Below are positions 37,601-49,081 of a stretch of DNA of 64,000 nucleotides, piece after piece (the first letter of the stretch is position 1; each line of letters opens with the position of its first letter). The notes beneath the pieces were generated by a model. It worked only from the letters and a program-made list of their open reading frames with translations, ran no database searches and was not told the DNA's origin. The stretch is from positions 2,531,120 to 2,595,119 of the forward strand of contig NC_089314.1 in assembly GCF_036669915.1 (NCBI RefSeq), written 5' to 3'. Origin of the DNA: Pocillopora verrucosa (lineage: Eukaryota; Cnidaria; Anthozoa; Scleractinia; Pocilloporidae). The position numbers and the translations under genes are program-made.

Positions 37601-38324
37601 TAAATGGAAGGAGCTGAAACCTCTGGGACCGCAGAGGAAGTGGCCGCTTGACCGAGGTTATGCAAATATGATAGCCTGTCATCTATAGGATGAAGCTCTG
37701 ACCAACAGTTGTTAAATAGTGAAAACGCCGCTCGTTAGCGCTGGTATCTTTTGACACAAACTCAATGCAAGATAATCACGTGCATTGTTTACAACGCGCG
37801 CGTAAATCAGCCGCTATTTCTTGTCGAAAATTTCGAAACTCGGCTTTCAGTGGACGTAAGAAGTAGCTCGACATCTCATTTTAAACCTCTCGAAACTCTC
37901 TGTTTTTTTTTAAAATACAAATCAATGTTTACATTACGAACAAAGGTAGACAAAAGGATACGAATTCACTGTGGAATTGAACTGTCCAGCTTGAGGTTCC
38001 TTAATTAGGCTATTGTCCTTCCCTTTTCAAATCGGTTGAATGTCCTTCCCGCAAACATCGCACCTTTCTTCAAGTCAAAAGAAACGAATGAAGCCGAACC
38101 TTCTTCAGCTTGACTTTCGTGGTCACCGAACAGATTACCCCAAGGAATTAACCGAGCCCTCGGTGTAAAAATGCCAGCGGTTTAGCCCATGGCTCAATGA
38201 CACAGATAAATCGCACTGAAGATGTAATGTGTTGAGCAAAGCGCCTTCACTAAGTAATGAAAACTAAAACTGACCTTATAAATGTCTCTTGATTCGTGTA
38301 CTTGTGTCTATGCGGTATATACAT
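34630..38324. other. Intergenic, repeat remnants only
   Basis: It contains 35380-35880 (homologous to 47480-47990 downstream of the next array unit), a GTTCC-rich simple stretch at 35623-35655, and a possible MITE remnant at about 36765-36875 (GATGTTGGGAGAACGTGAG and a partial inverted GTTTGTAAAT). No exon was recognised. Confidence 0.5.
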
Positions 38325-38333
38325 ATATATGAA

Positions 38334-38367
38334 ACAAGAGATTATAAACTGTTGATAATCTCTTGTA
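38334..38367. repeat. Perfect hairpin upstream of subfamily II GPCR
   Basis: Inverted arms ACAAGAGATTAT and ATAATCTCTTGT around AAACTGTTG. In units 2 and 3 only the right arm and part of the left remain (near 48484 and 61264). A different hairpin of the same design lies at 58410-58440. Confidence 0.75.
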
Positions 38368-39109
38368 TGAAAGTGATCCACAGTAACTTCGCAATTTCAA
38401 CTTTCGCTTACATAATCTTAAGCGTATTTCTTTCTTTCTTTCGTGATAAAGGATCACACAATAGAAGAAAAGGTTTCTGAATTTTCCTTAGACTACGAGC
38501 AGTTTCTCCTTCTCGGCGAAGTCCGTCGTGCAAGTTAAAAAAAATTTAAAAATATTAAAAAAAAATTGATTTCAACGTGCCGCGGGGAGCTCTGGGAGCG
38601 ACTTCTTTTTTACTTGCGCGACGGGCTTCGTAGAAAGGAGGGACTACTCATGGCAAAAAAGTTTCTTGTCATCATTTGACCATATTTTGTAAGTCCGACA
38701 CAACAAAAGAATAAAATTCGAACACTGAGGTAGCCCAAAGGTCACCCTCTTTTCTTCTGATTTGAAATTAAACTCGCTTTGCAAACTCGTTCTCTTTTGA
38801 AACCCAAGTGAATGATTTGTACTCCACAAACAAACAAACAAACAATCAAACAAAAAAAGAAAAAAAAAACAAGGAAAACAACAATAATAACAAAAAAACA
38901 CCAAAGCAAGACTGAATAAAGCGTGGTTTATTGGTTTCTTTAGAAACAGAAATGATGTCATCACGACAAGAAAACGAAAAATTGCTTTGTTACTTGTCAC
39001 ATGGAAAAAGATGGTTAAATCATTTGGTATATTTTTATAATTTTTTTTTAATTTTTTCACAAAAAGGGTAATCTTGTTGCATCGTGGGAGGAAAAAACAG
39101 TTTGCTGCT

Positions 39110-39973
39110 ATGGATTTGAACTCGTGGAACACGTTCTGGCTCCTGTGTTTTGGATTGTTGGCGATACTGATCGTCGTTGGAAATACGCTAACCATCTGGA
39201 TATTTCTGAAGCAGAAACAACGCAAACGAACTTCTTTTCTTCTAATCAGCCTGTCTTTTGCTGATTTACTTGTGGGATTGTTGACCATCCCTCTTTTGAT
39301 AGCATTATATGAAGCATTTTCGGTAACTGTAAGCATGGTATTCCGCTGTGTTGACGTTTTCACAGCGTTAGCTTCCATCTACACCCTTGGCGTCATTTCC
39401 CTGGAGAGGATGTTTGTCGTCGCTTGGCCTTATCGTCATAGAACTTTGAAACTTCGTGCTTACATCTGTGCCATTGCCACACCATGGATCATGGCAACCA
39501 TAATCACTGTTTTAGTTTTCACTCTTAACAGCGTAAGGGGCCTTCTTATTTTTTGTCCTGCCGCGCCTCTTATAGTTATGTGTCTCGCATATTATGTTAT
39601 CTGGAAGAAACAAAGATCATCGATGGGTAACCAGAATCAGTCAAGAGAGGCTAGGTTAGCAAAGACTTTATTTTTGATAACGGGAGCTTCTATTTTGACT
39701 TGGCTTCCATTTCAAATTCTTAATATAGTGGTACACTTTGGCGTTACAGAAAATATTTTGTACTCGACATTGACAATCCTACTCGTTAGGGTCTTACAAT
39801 TTAGCAATTCTCTCGTGAACGTGATAATTTATCCGTTTAGAATCCCAGGATTTAGGAAAACTCTTCGGCAGATGCTCCGCTGTCATCAAAGGTTCAACGA
39901 TCGGGCCCCAACGCCAGCCGTGTCAAGGTCTGTTGTGTTACCAGCGAACTCTAATCAGGAAATTGCACTGTAA
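39110..39973 (+). CDS. Class A GPCR, subfamily II, array unit 1 (287 aa)
   Basis: Landmarks: MDLNSWNTFW start, GN at 24-25, LSFADLL, ERM at 99-101, WPYRHRTLKLRAY, SREARLAKTLF, TWLP (197-200) and NSLVNVIIY with NVIIY at 237-241. A Cys at 80 is in TM3 but not at the conserved loop-1 position. The C-terminal tail is about 10 residues shorter than in the copies at 49082 and 61862 (SVVLPANSNQEIAL), consistent with an in-frame deletion. The ATG at 39110 is the first in frame; it lies about 43 nt after a predicted acceptor at 39066, and the donor of the UTR intron is at 38689. Confidence 0.95.
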   Translation: MDLNSWNTFWLLCFGLLAILIVVGNTLTIWIFLKQKQRKRTSFLLISLSFADLLVGLLTIPLLIALYEAFSVTVSMVFRCVDVFTALASIYTLGVISLERMFVVAWPYRHRTLKLRAYICAIATPWIMATIITVLVFTLNSVRGLLIFCPAAPLIVMCLAYYVIWKKQRSSMGNQNQSREARLAKTLFLITGASILTWLPFQILNIVVHFGVTENILYSTLTILLVRVLQFSNSLVNVIIYPFRIPGFRKTLRQMLRCHQRFNDRAPTPAVSRSVVLPANSNQEIAL

Positions 39974-42900
39974 ATCAATCAGTGTCTTTAATTTTAGATA
40001 AACTTATCCTCTCTAAGTATGGGGGTGGGATTTATGTAAGGCTTAGTGCTGGGATAGGTTAGAAATTGAGAGTCAAGCATCTCATCAGGGGCTTTAACAT
40101 GTTAAAATGTGTCTGAAAAGAGAAACGTCAGACCTTGTCTGGGAACTTCCCTTTCGCTTCTATTCTTCTACAAAGTCTTAGTTTGAGCTCGTCAATCGCG
40201 CAAAAATTATGGTGTTATGAGTAACTGTTGTAAATATAAGCTTCTAGAAATCTCCAGACTGATTGGTCATGCTGACTTGCATACCATAGAACTTTCCAAA
40301 ATATTTCATCAAGTCACGCAGTTATTAAGTAATACTACTAAAGTAGCTCTTTTGTAAGCCCTGGAAGGTTCCAGAACACTCTGTGAAAATATATAAAGAC
40401 TCACATATGTAGTAGTAGGAGTAGTTGTTGTTGTCGCAGCGACGACTGTTTTAAAAGCTATACCGAGAGAGTTACCGCGGAAGATTGCTCTGGGATATAG
40501 ACTGTGGTGGGCTTTATGAAGTTTATCAACGATAAGTATTGTACTGCTTTTAGGAGTCGCTCCTTGTTAAGAACATTACTCGCTGTGTAATAAAGTAGTT
40601 GAGTTTGTAGGATTCTTGTCTTTGGCGGTCAGATTATACCGTGACAATAGGTTTACTCCGCAATCAAGTTCTTCGGGGAAGGCCTTAGTGCAGGCAAATT
40701 TTTGGCAAACGAGTGCTCAGTATTACTTAATGAAAGAGACCCTTAAAATAACGGGAAAATTCTTGTTGCAACCTGTTTCAACGCTTTGTAGGAGATTCTT
40801 TCGAAATGGCCCGGCGAAAACTGCATGAAACACCACAAAAACGTCGAAGATCTAAATCTGTGTTATCATCTATATCATAAGCACATGTTTAGTGTAAGTG
40901 TTACTAGAATAGTCGCGTAATGTTGGTCGAATAAAATGACTTTTAACCTTCCTACCATGTCCAAAATGCTTTGTGATACTAGGTACAATATGACGGCTGG
41001 TCGTTAATTCTCGGAGGATGGTGGATATCGATGCCTGAACGTAACGACAGCGCAAAAAACTTTTATAGTGTCTTGGTTCTTCGGTTCAAATAAGCTGATC
41101 ATGCATTGTTATAGATGTCTGCTATATACACGCGATATACAGGCCATTTTACGAATGACCTCATTCTTATGCATCTGCACGATTACCATATTTATCGACT
41201 TCCTGAATTTGATGTCAGCAACGTTACCTCTAGATTTGACATGATGGTTTTTGTTAGGTTTTTGCTATCATAATAAAAGCACTCTTAAACTTAAAACTAT
41301 AAAGAAACACTGTCGATAATTCAGTCGAGAATTAACAGAGTTTCTTTTTGAACTTCACTGCCGAAAAAGAGAGCTTGAAATCAAAAGTGGTGGAATTGAG
41401 TCTCCGCAACACGATGTTGCAGGCAAAAATAATTACCTTAGACAAATTTGTGGTGTATTAAAAGGACTTTATTTTCTATACAGGATTTCCTAACCGAGCA
41501 GTGTTCGATAGTATCTATGAATGTTTAAACCGTGGAAGTGAAGGAGATAACGTTATCCACTAGCATTCACAATCAGATGATTTAACGGAAAGTAAGAGAG
41601 CTGGTAAAGATTCCCCTAACTTCCCATGGTAGCTAACATCAAAGTAGGAGTTTTGAAAAACTCACTGTAGGCTGAGGCAAGAGTTCAGGGAAGAGCATTG
41701 AAGCAATTTATTAAATAAAGGCAGACTTCTCTAAGCTGAAAAAAAAAAGCTAAAAAAAAAAAAAAAAAAGCTCAAAGAAGCGTGCAGTTTGTTCACACTA
41801 AGGAATATTTTGATCCAGTCTTTTGGTGAATTGTACGTACCGCGTACAGATTTACCTAACACCTTCGCTGACAATCCTTTGCACGAATCGCCCCGACATT
41901 GTAGCCATAACTGACATAAGTTCAGCATTCTTTAACCGAGACGAAGGATCTCTCCCATTTGAACAACTTTAAGGAATATCTTCATCGGTTCGAAATGAAG
42001 GACCGCTTGCAATGTTTTTTCTCGAAGACGCCATCTGCGGCCCTCGATGCCTCGTTTCCATGCTATTCGAACCAGATTACCTCGGTTAGCTACTATTCTG
42101 GAATAAGGCTAACAATGATAAAAACAATTATCTTCCCCAAGCATTCATATTCGTATTCAAAACAAAAGTTACATCCTAAACGAGGAGAGGTGGCGTTAGC
42201 GTGCATCTGTACTCTCATAAAGCACGCTACAGTAAGCCGATCAGAATCTTTCTTAGAATGGTTCAAATAATTTAATCGGTTGAACGAGACTGAAGCTGTC
42301 AAATTGTCATGCCATTAAAATACACAAATTGAAATAGAATGCCGAATGTCGAATGCCAAATGCAAACACCTTGTACGATTCTGAGCGTTATCTCTGGGAA
42401 GTTATTAAGAACCTGAACACTCCTATAGGAAAGTTACTTGAGATAAAGTGGGTTATGACAATACTTTATTCATCGATTCGATTTAACTTTAAATTATTCT
42501 GGCAATTGATGACGTACACCATTATTTTCAGTGTTTCTATAGCTTCAGCTTAGATTCAGGGAGGAGTGACAAAAAGAGAGCTTTAGATATAGGATGCCAT
42601 ATTGCGACAATTCTGTCTAAAATTTTAGCCTTGAAGGATATCAGTTATAACACTTCTTTGTAGAACTCATTTGAAACGTTTTGCTTGCTATTGATCTTTG
42701 CTAAGACATCGTCACAGCGAAGTAAATTTTCATTCTACGCTTACATGCACTGATGAAGGAGATTAAAACGCAATCTCTCTTAGAGCGGTCTTGTGCATTT
42801 CGGCTTAAAAAAATCGATGTCTTCTAAACCTCACCCACGAATCTGTCCTTGTCTAAATATAGCCTAAACCGCCTTGATTTTTCGAAATATTGCAAAGAAA

Positions 42901-43585
42901 TTTTCTTCCGAGCGAAAATCGCTTAAGCACTCAAAGGCCCATTTTCAACGGCGCCGACATTAAGTAGGTGTCTCATAAATTAATTAGACTACGACCGATT
43001 CATGGGTAAAGTTTGAAAGAGATCGATCTTTTGAACCGAAATGCACCGGACCGCTTGTAGAGAGACTGTATCTAAATTTTTTGGCTAAGGTTACTATCGA
43101 CAAAGCAGGGTGCCTTACCGCAAAATCGTCTTACGCGTGTTACTTTAAAATAATTAAAGCATGGAAAATAATAACCATAAAGTAAAGATTCTGGCATTGA
43201 GGAAAAAAAGGTTTTAAAAAGGTTTTTTAATAAGTTGGCACGTGCATGCCCTTAAACACAAAACTTCAGGTGTCCGCTTAATTGAATTGCCAGCCTCCGC
43301 GTTATCGCGGACGTCCAAACTGTATATCTTTTGGAGGACAATAGGCGAACAAAAGTGAGCGGCGTTTTTTTTTATTCCTTTGGTTCCTAAGAAAATCTGT
43401 TTTGAAGTTGGACAAAAGATAATATATCGATTGTCCTTCTTGTTCTTTGAGAATTATAAGCAGAAGGAAAAGTAGGCAAAGAAAGCTAGGGAAGAAGAAA
43501 AACGGTAGTGTGAACGAGCTTTGTCTTTGTGTACCTAAGGCGACGTTTATCTTTATTTCACCCTTTCCATGAAGGCTGTAGTTCT

Positions 43586-43951
43586 CAACTGAAACTGTGT
43601 GGAGCCGTATTCTTGGACCTATCTAAGGCCTTCGATACGGTCGACCACACAATCATGCTACGAAAGTTGTCATCTTTTGGGGTGACTTCTGACACGGCTA
43701 AATGGTTTGAGTCATATCTTAATGGACGAATGCAATGTACATCTTGCGGTTCGGAATTGTCTGATTTGTTATCTGTTACGCATGGCGTGCCTCGGGGCAG
43801 CATTTTGGGCCCTTTGTTATTTCTTATTTATATAAATGAATTGCCCACTTTTATCAAGCATTCGGAGGTAGCCCTATATGCTGATGACGCAGTGCTTTAT
43901 TGCTATGACCGCCCAGCTGGTCTGGAGTGCGCCCTAAATGCTGACTTGTTG
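43586..43951 (+). mobile_element. LINE reverse transcriptase fragment
   Basis: About 120 codons of a non-LTR reverse transcriptase: AVFLDLSKAFDTVDH, then GVPRGSILGPLLFLIYINELP and the catalytic YADDA. The motif order and spacing fit the CR1/Jockey side of LINEs. The open frame starts and ends abruptly and neither endonuclease nor tail was seen, so this is a truncated copy. It sits just beyond the right end of array unit 1 (which ends near 43512), so it may have been inserted at, or exposed by, the duplication breakpoint. Confidence 0.88.
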
Positions 43952-43981
43952 TTGTTATTTTGGATTAGGACCTCTCTGTAG

Positions 43982-44979
43982 ATCACCTATGGGTGAGAGA
44001 GCTTCTTGTTTAAATATCAAATATCAACAAATCAAAAACTAAAATAAAAGAAACGCACCAGTACCGAAAGCGTTCAAATATGAAAATACAAAGATAAGAC
44101 TTACTTAAGCAACGTAGACTTGAAGGAAGCCAAATAATGTATTGCTCAACATCATCCGCAGCAGGCCGAAAAGACTAATCAGCAATATAAAATAAATTGG
44201 CGCCGATATCTGATATGCAGATCCAAGTAAAGTGGAAAAACAAAGTATTGTAACTTTTCTGCTGACCAGTTCTGAACTATGATTGTAATGATGATATGTA
44301 AACGTGATAACAAGAATGATAAATATAATAATAACATCGACAACTATAATAATAATCATGATTATAATAATAAAGATATTAAGGATAATAAGACAAGCAA
44401 TGAAATTGGAAACAAAGAAGACAAAGAAACATGTTTGATGTGTGAGCTCTTTACAATATTTCCAACACTAGTAATCAATCATGCATTCCATCCGAATATA
44501 TTGTTAGCATCCTTTGTTTCACGTGAGGAAAATATACAGTATATCTTCAGAGGCATGGATTTTTTGTATCTGAAGGAGATTTAGAAAGCATCCAATGATT
44601 ACACAAATAAAGAAAATACGTGAAAAATACTGAAAAGGAAACAAATCAAAATGGTATAGACAGCGATTTATAAAGATCTCATGTGATCGATCTGGAAACA
44701 CATGCAAAACTGCAATCTGCCTTTCCCTTTCGTAATATGGAAATTTTATGACAGGCGTCGCTAGGACGAAGCAATGCATATTCCTATTCCCTGAAATTCT
44801 AAAGACGTAAATCGTGATAAATAAATGCTGTTGACGCAATGTGATTTTAACGCTTCACTCCAACTGTATATGTTCATTAAACCTTTTTTATCAAGCCGAA
44901 ATACACTGGATAAAATGATATTTTCTCTATTTCTCTGGTTCGTTCTTAAATTTTTTTATTCGTTATTTTGCTAGACAAG
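43982..44979. other. Upstream region of the melatonin-receptor-like GPCR
   Basis: It holds an ATA/ATT-rich microsatellite near 44300-44400. From 44734 onward it is the same as 58717 onward. An acceptor-like TTTTGCTAG ends at 44974, 5 nt before the ATG. No other gene was recognised. Confidence 0.55.
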
Positions 44980-45975
44980 ATGTCAGACCTGAAGCTACCA
45001 AATCGAAGCTTAGCTGCTGTTATAACTGAGGCAGGCATCTACCTTACACTGAACATCACAAGCATCATTGGAAACGGTCTGGTTTGTATTGCAGTATACA
45101 GAAACCCAAAGTTACGATCGACTACCAACCTGTATATCATTGCTCTAGCAGTCAGCGATTTGCTGTGCGCAACAACTGAAATGCCTTTAGCTTCTTCAAC
45201 GCTTGTTATTGGAAGATGGGACTTTGGCGACGTCGTATGCGAAATTCAAGGCTTTGTTGATGTTTTCACCACATACGCGACCCCAGCAACCCTTGGTTTG
45301 ACAGCAGTCAACCGCTATGTGAAAATTGTGAAGACGGCGAAACATAAGAAATATTTTTCGCCCCTCAGATCCAAAATTTGGTTGTTTTGCGTTTGGACTT
45401 TTCTTGTGCTTTACCTTTATACTGGTCGAGCGACAAATTTTCTCAGTTTTGAATTCGTACCTGGCTTTGACGTGTGCGCCCTTGGTTTCGCAAATCAGAG
45501 GGTTCGAGTCGTTCATTTTTGCATAACATTCGCATTGTTTTTCATTGTACGGCTATGCAGTGGTATATTCAGCTACTACAAGGTATTATCCACTACCCAT
45601 CAACATCAATTGAACACAGCCCCATCGCTCGGTGACAGGACTAATTGTGGAGGAAGGAGTTCATTGAAGGAGATACACGCTACTCGAGTCTTGTTGTACG
45701 TGGCCGCTGGATTTTTGTGTTGCTGGATACCAATGTGGGCATTCATCCTTTGGAAGCGTTTCTCTCCAGAAACCTGTCCTAGAAGAGCAGCAATTCTCGT
45801 CACGTTTTTCCTTTTTCTGAGCGTTACAATAAATCCTTTTATTTACGCTTTCACAAATTGTGGGTTCCAAACCGAATTTCGCAAACTTCTGTGCTGTGGT
45901 CACACATCAAAAGAAGTTGTCGCGGCTAATGTCAACGAAGCGATCGGAGAGGTGGAGGACGAAGCGAATGTGTAA
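44980..45975 (+). CDS. Class A GPCR, subfamily III, melatonin-receptor-like, copy A (331 aa)
   Basis: Landmarks: N-terminal sequon N8, GNGLV in TM1, NLYIIALAVSDLL in TM2, C87 and C166 for the conserved disulfide, NRY (111-113) for DRY, CCWIP at TM6 (CWIP 248-251), NPFIY (285-289), and CC (305-306) in the tail as a likely palmitoylation site. NRY in place of DRY and the NLYxxxLAVSDLL block resemble melatonin-type receptors, though those usually have NAxxY in TM7; the ligand is unknown. Residue 191, which by spacing to Y199 is the TM5 proline position (5.50), is Arg here and Pro in copy B. The frame is intact. The ATG at 44980 follows a predicted splice acceptor by 5 nt. Confidence 0.95.
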   Translation: MSDLKLPNRSLAAVITEAGIYLTLNITSIIGNGLVCIAVYRNPKLRSTTNLYIIALAVSDLLCATTEMPLASSTLVIGRWDFGDVVCEIQGFVDVFTTYATPATLGLTAVNRYVKIVKTAKHKKYFSPLRSKIWLFCVWTFLVLYLYTGRATNFLSFEFVPGFDVCALGFANQRVRVVHFCITFALFFIVRLCSGIFSYYKVLSTTHQHQLNTAPSLGDRTNCGGRSSLKEIHATRVLLYVAAGFLCCWIPMWAFILWKRFSPETCPRRAAILVTFFLFLSVTINPFIYAFTNCGFQTEFRKLLCCGHTSKEVVAANVNEAIGEVEDEANV

Positions 45976-46295
45976 TACTTAAACAGACGGCAAGACCATT
46001 GATTTTTCATTTGTATTGTAAATAAGCTTCAGTTTGAGTTCAATCCTTTTTTCCCTTTTTCCTAAGGATAACCACCTTTTCGCCATAGTTTTATCGTAAA
46101 TTGATTAAGATAATGTTGACTCGGGGGAAGTGAAAGTTTTTGTTCAAATTACCACGAGACATGTTATAAAATGTACCGAAAAACTCTTCTCCTTGCTTGA
46201 AACCTATTGTTTAATCGTCTAATGGTCTCGACGTAATCGAAAATTAGCCATAAATGGCTAGGAAATAACTCATTGAAGTCTTTTCAGTTATTTTC

Positions 46296-46562
46296 ATGAA
46301 TGTACAATCTGTTTTCATACTTGTTAGCGTATTAATAAAACAAATTACGACATCTGAAAATATATCTCCTCAAAGCAGAGAAGTCGCGGTCAATGGAGAT
46401 GGAAATTGTTTTTACCGAGCTATTGTCTGTCATCCAAATATTGATGTCAAGGATACACGTTGGAAGGACATATTTAAAATGATGACATATCATGACGCTC
46501 AGGGAATAATGGAAATACCTCTAACTTCTTTAACATTAACGCTGATCGTTAGAAAACTTTAG
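46296..46562 (+). CDS. OTU-like cysteine protease fragment
   Basis: The open frame contains VNGDGNCFYRAI, the catalytic Asp/Cys block of OTU-family deubiquitinases, followed by about 45 residues. The second half of an OTU domain, with the catalytic His, is not present. Most of the frame, including the catalytic block, lies in a segment (46158-46532) that is absent from the otherwise near-identical copy downstream, which argues that it was either inserted here or deleted there. It is probably not functional alone; cnidarian OTU domains are often found in transposon-related proteins. Confidence 0.6.
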   Translation: MNVQSVFILVSVLIKQITTSENISPQSREVAVNGDGNCFYRAIVCHPNIDVKDTRWKDIFKMMTYHDAQGIMEIPLTSLTLTLIVRKL

Positions 46563-47479
46563 TTTTCGACGCGTGTGTGCCTAAATGATAAAGGAAAAAA
46601 TAAAAAGCAATATAGTGCCCTAATGTGTGGGATGACAGCGATCCTTGAGAGGTAAAATAAAAATACAAATATAGCGAGATAATGTGACGCCTACAGCTGA
46701 CATGTTCGATCAAGGCAATAAATTTTAAATTTAGAAAGACTCATTGTAACTAGCTCTCCTCGTCATCTGTCACTTTCCAGAACGCGCCGTCAGAAGTTAC
46801 TTTGAACTGATAATTAGTCAGAACAATTTTCCTTTTGACCGGCTGTTCAAAGGTAATAAATAGTTGGCTTCGTGATGCAAACGCCTTGCTAGACTATGAG
46901 CGATATCGCGGAGCTTTTAAGCGAAACTGAGGATCTATTTAGGAAAGTTCTTGAAAGTAAGGTACGTTGAGACAATTATTTATTTACCAAGCTCCTTCGT
47001 TGGTATTACAACAAACAAAAACATCAGCGTTAGAAACTTTTTACGGTGGCCAATATACGTTACCAATTCAAAATTTTAGTTTTCGATGCGTTTGTATGAG
47101 CAAAAGGAAACCTGAAAGTATATGCCCTTAGGTAGGATAATAACTATGGTAATTGAAGCAATCGATTCCAAGTCTCGTGTAAAGTGCAAAAATGACAAAA
47201 GCTACGTTACTAAAAATAAGCTACACTGATATGTCTACACTGATATGCAAAATCAAACGATTGCTATGTCAGTGTTATTCATTGAAGCTTAGGCCACCTT
47301 AGCCGAATGCTGTTCTCTTGCTCGTTTCTCTTTTGTTTGATATACCTTTGAAAGTACGCATTTTGGGTCAAAGAAAATTTCAATTACGTTGAAAAAAAAA
47401 GTGCAGATAAGACTTACGTATCTTACGAACAACAAAATCACCATGCGTAGACAGCCTGCCTTTGCGTCACAAAAATTAT

Positions 47480-47990
47480 CTAAATAATTCTTATAAAGAC
47501 CCTCGAAAAATTTTGACTCGAAAATTGTATTTTAGCAGCGCCTAAATACTATATAACAGAGAAAACAAAGCGATCTAAAATACAACAGACCCCAAAGAGC
47601 AACCTTGGGTTTTTCTTTTCAATCGTATTTAGTACGACTTAAAGTGAAACTTGCCTTTGACCGCATATTTACTCCGCCTATTCATCCGTCATATTGGATA
47701 TTTACGAGAATTACCCTAAACTCCCGTTCCCCGTTCTCCGTTCCTCGTTCCTCATCTTCCATTTCCTGTTCTTGGTTTTAAAAACATCCAGTTAAAAGCG
47801 CACGTTAAGAGTACAAAGTATTTTTTTATTTTCTTTTTATCATTATTTTTATCGGGATCAAGGGATACACCAGGAGACTACGAGTTACAATCGTAACCAA
47901 AATTATGCAATTCCGTCGAGCGGTTACCGTTTGTAGTGCATGGAAAAATTTGAAAAGTTCTCTCCCTGTTACTCTACATTCCAGCGTCTT
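47480..47990 (+). repeat. Segment homologous to 35380-35880
   Basis: It shares CCTCGAAA, CAGCAGCGCCTA, AAGGGATACACCAGGAGACT and a GTTCC-rich simple stretch with the region downstream of the GPCR at 33730, so both belong to an older layer of tandem duplication. The 58.7-kb copy lacks this segment. Confidence 0.7.
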
Positions 47991-48187
47991 TCAACTTCTT
48001 CCTATTTTATAATTTATCGTATTACTTTGCTTTTTCCCTACGCACTCGTCAGATTTAATTTACGTCAGATTCAATTTACGCACTCGTCAGACAGATCACG
48101 AGTGCGTAAGCACGAAACTCAGAGTTACAGGGAATCATGCGTGTTTCATTTTAGTCATTTTGAACTGTATATATATCTATACATGTA

Positions 48188-48228
<41 letters not shown>

Positions 48229-48294
48229 GTAACAATTAAAGTATTATCTTTATGCAAATTTATAAAGTATATAAACGACAGTACGAAAATTTTT

Positions 48295-48470
48295 AACAAT
48301 AAAATCCCCTGATGAGTGAGCTACCACAAAACAGGCTTGATGAAAGTATAGTCTCTCTGTTTTTTCCCCTATCGCAACAAATATCACGCTCTACTTTTAC
48401 GTATCGAGCACTGTAAAACGGAAAAATCAATACACAGACTTCCTATATATTTATGTATATATATAATATA
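48295..48470 (+). mobile_element. Dispersed element fragment with CTGATGAGTG motif, unit 2
   Basis: CCTGATGAGTGAGCTACCAC followed by AAAACAGG, a GUG/CAC hairpin and a run of sequence ending in (TA)n-rich DNA. It resembles the termini of Penelope-like elements with a hammerhead-type core, here with AAAAC where GAAAC is expected. A (TA)n tract also precedes it (48190-48225). Confidence 0.5.
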
Positions 48471-48649
48471 TATGTGTGAAACAAATTATAAACTGTTTAT
48501 AATCTCTTGTATGAAAGTAATTCACAGTAATTTCGCGATTTTAACTTTCGCATATATAATCTTAAGCGTATTTTCTTTCTTTCTTTCTTTCTTTCATGGT
48601 AAAGGATTACAGATGAAGAAGTTTCTGGATTTTATTAGACTAGAATCAG

Positions 48650-48809
48650 TTTCTCCTTCTCGGGTAAAAAAAAAAAGTGGGAAAAAATTAATTTCAGCAT
48701 GCCGCGGGGAGCTCTGGGTGCGACCTCTTTTTACTTGCGCGACGGGCTTCGTAGAAAAGGAGGGACTACTCATAGCAAAAAGTTTCTTGCCATCATTTGA
48801 CCATATTTC
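48650..48809 (+). other. Predicted 5' UTR exon of GPCR at 49082
   Basis: A block conserved among units 1, 2 and 3 (CGCGGGGAGCTCTGGG, GCGCGACGGGCTTCGTAGAAA) ends in a GTAAGTCC donor. The acceptor is CAAAAAG ending at 49038. The exon start is approximate. The block is open in one frame, so a small upstream frame cannot be excluded. Confidence 0.5.
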
Positions 48810-49081
48810 GTAAGTCCGACACAGCGAAAGAATAAAATTCAAATATTGAGGCAGCCCCAGAGGTCATCCTCTTTTCTTCTGATTTGAAATCAAACTGAAC
48901 AAAACATGGTTTATTGATATCTTAAGAAACCTATAACGATATCATTACAACAAGAAAATGAAATATTGCTGTTTTACTTGTCTCGTAGAAAAATTTATCG
49001 TTAAATCATTTGGTATATTCTTATTTTGCTACAAAAAGGGTATTCTTGTTGCATCGTGGGAGGAAAAAACAGTTTGCTGAA

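Larger units (their letters stand above)
38325..43512 (+). repeat. Array unit 1 (about 5.2 kb)
   Basis: Homologous along its length to 48471-53509 and, as far as the window goes, to 61251-64000. It carries one subfamily II GPCR near its left end. The remaining 3.5 kb (39974-43512) holds no gene I recognise: only short open frames, poly-A runs near 41740-41770, and sequence shared with unit 2. Unit 1 lacks about 600 bp that units 2 and 3 have after the position of 41729. Confidence 0.85.

Noticed and set aside
38644-39378. A 244-codon open frame on the minus strand
   Set aside because: It lies antisense to a GPCR coding region and its 5' UTR intron and has no family resemblance; similar antisense frames occur under every subfamily II gene.
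48472-48813. A 113-codon plus-strand frame before the GPCR at 49082, also present at 61252
   Set aside because: The segment is conserved because it was duplicated recently and probably is a 5' UTR exon; the diverged unit 1 does not keep the frame.
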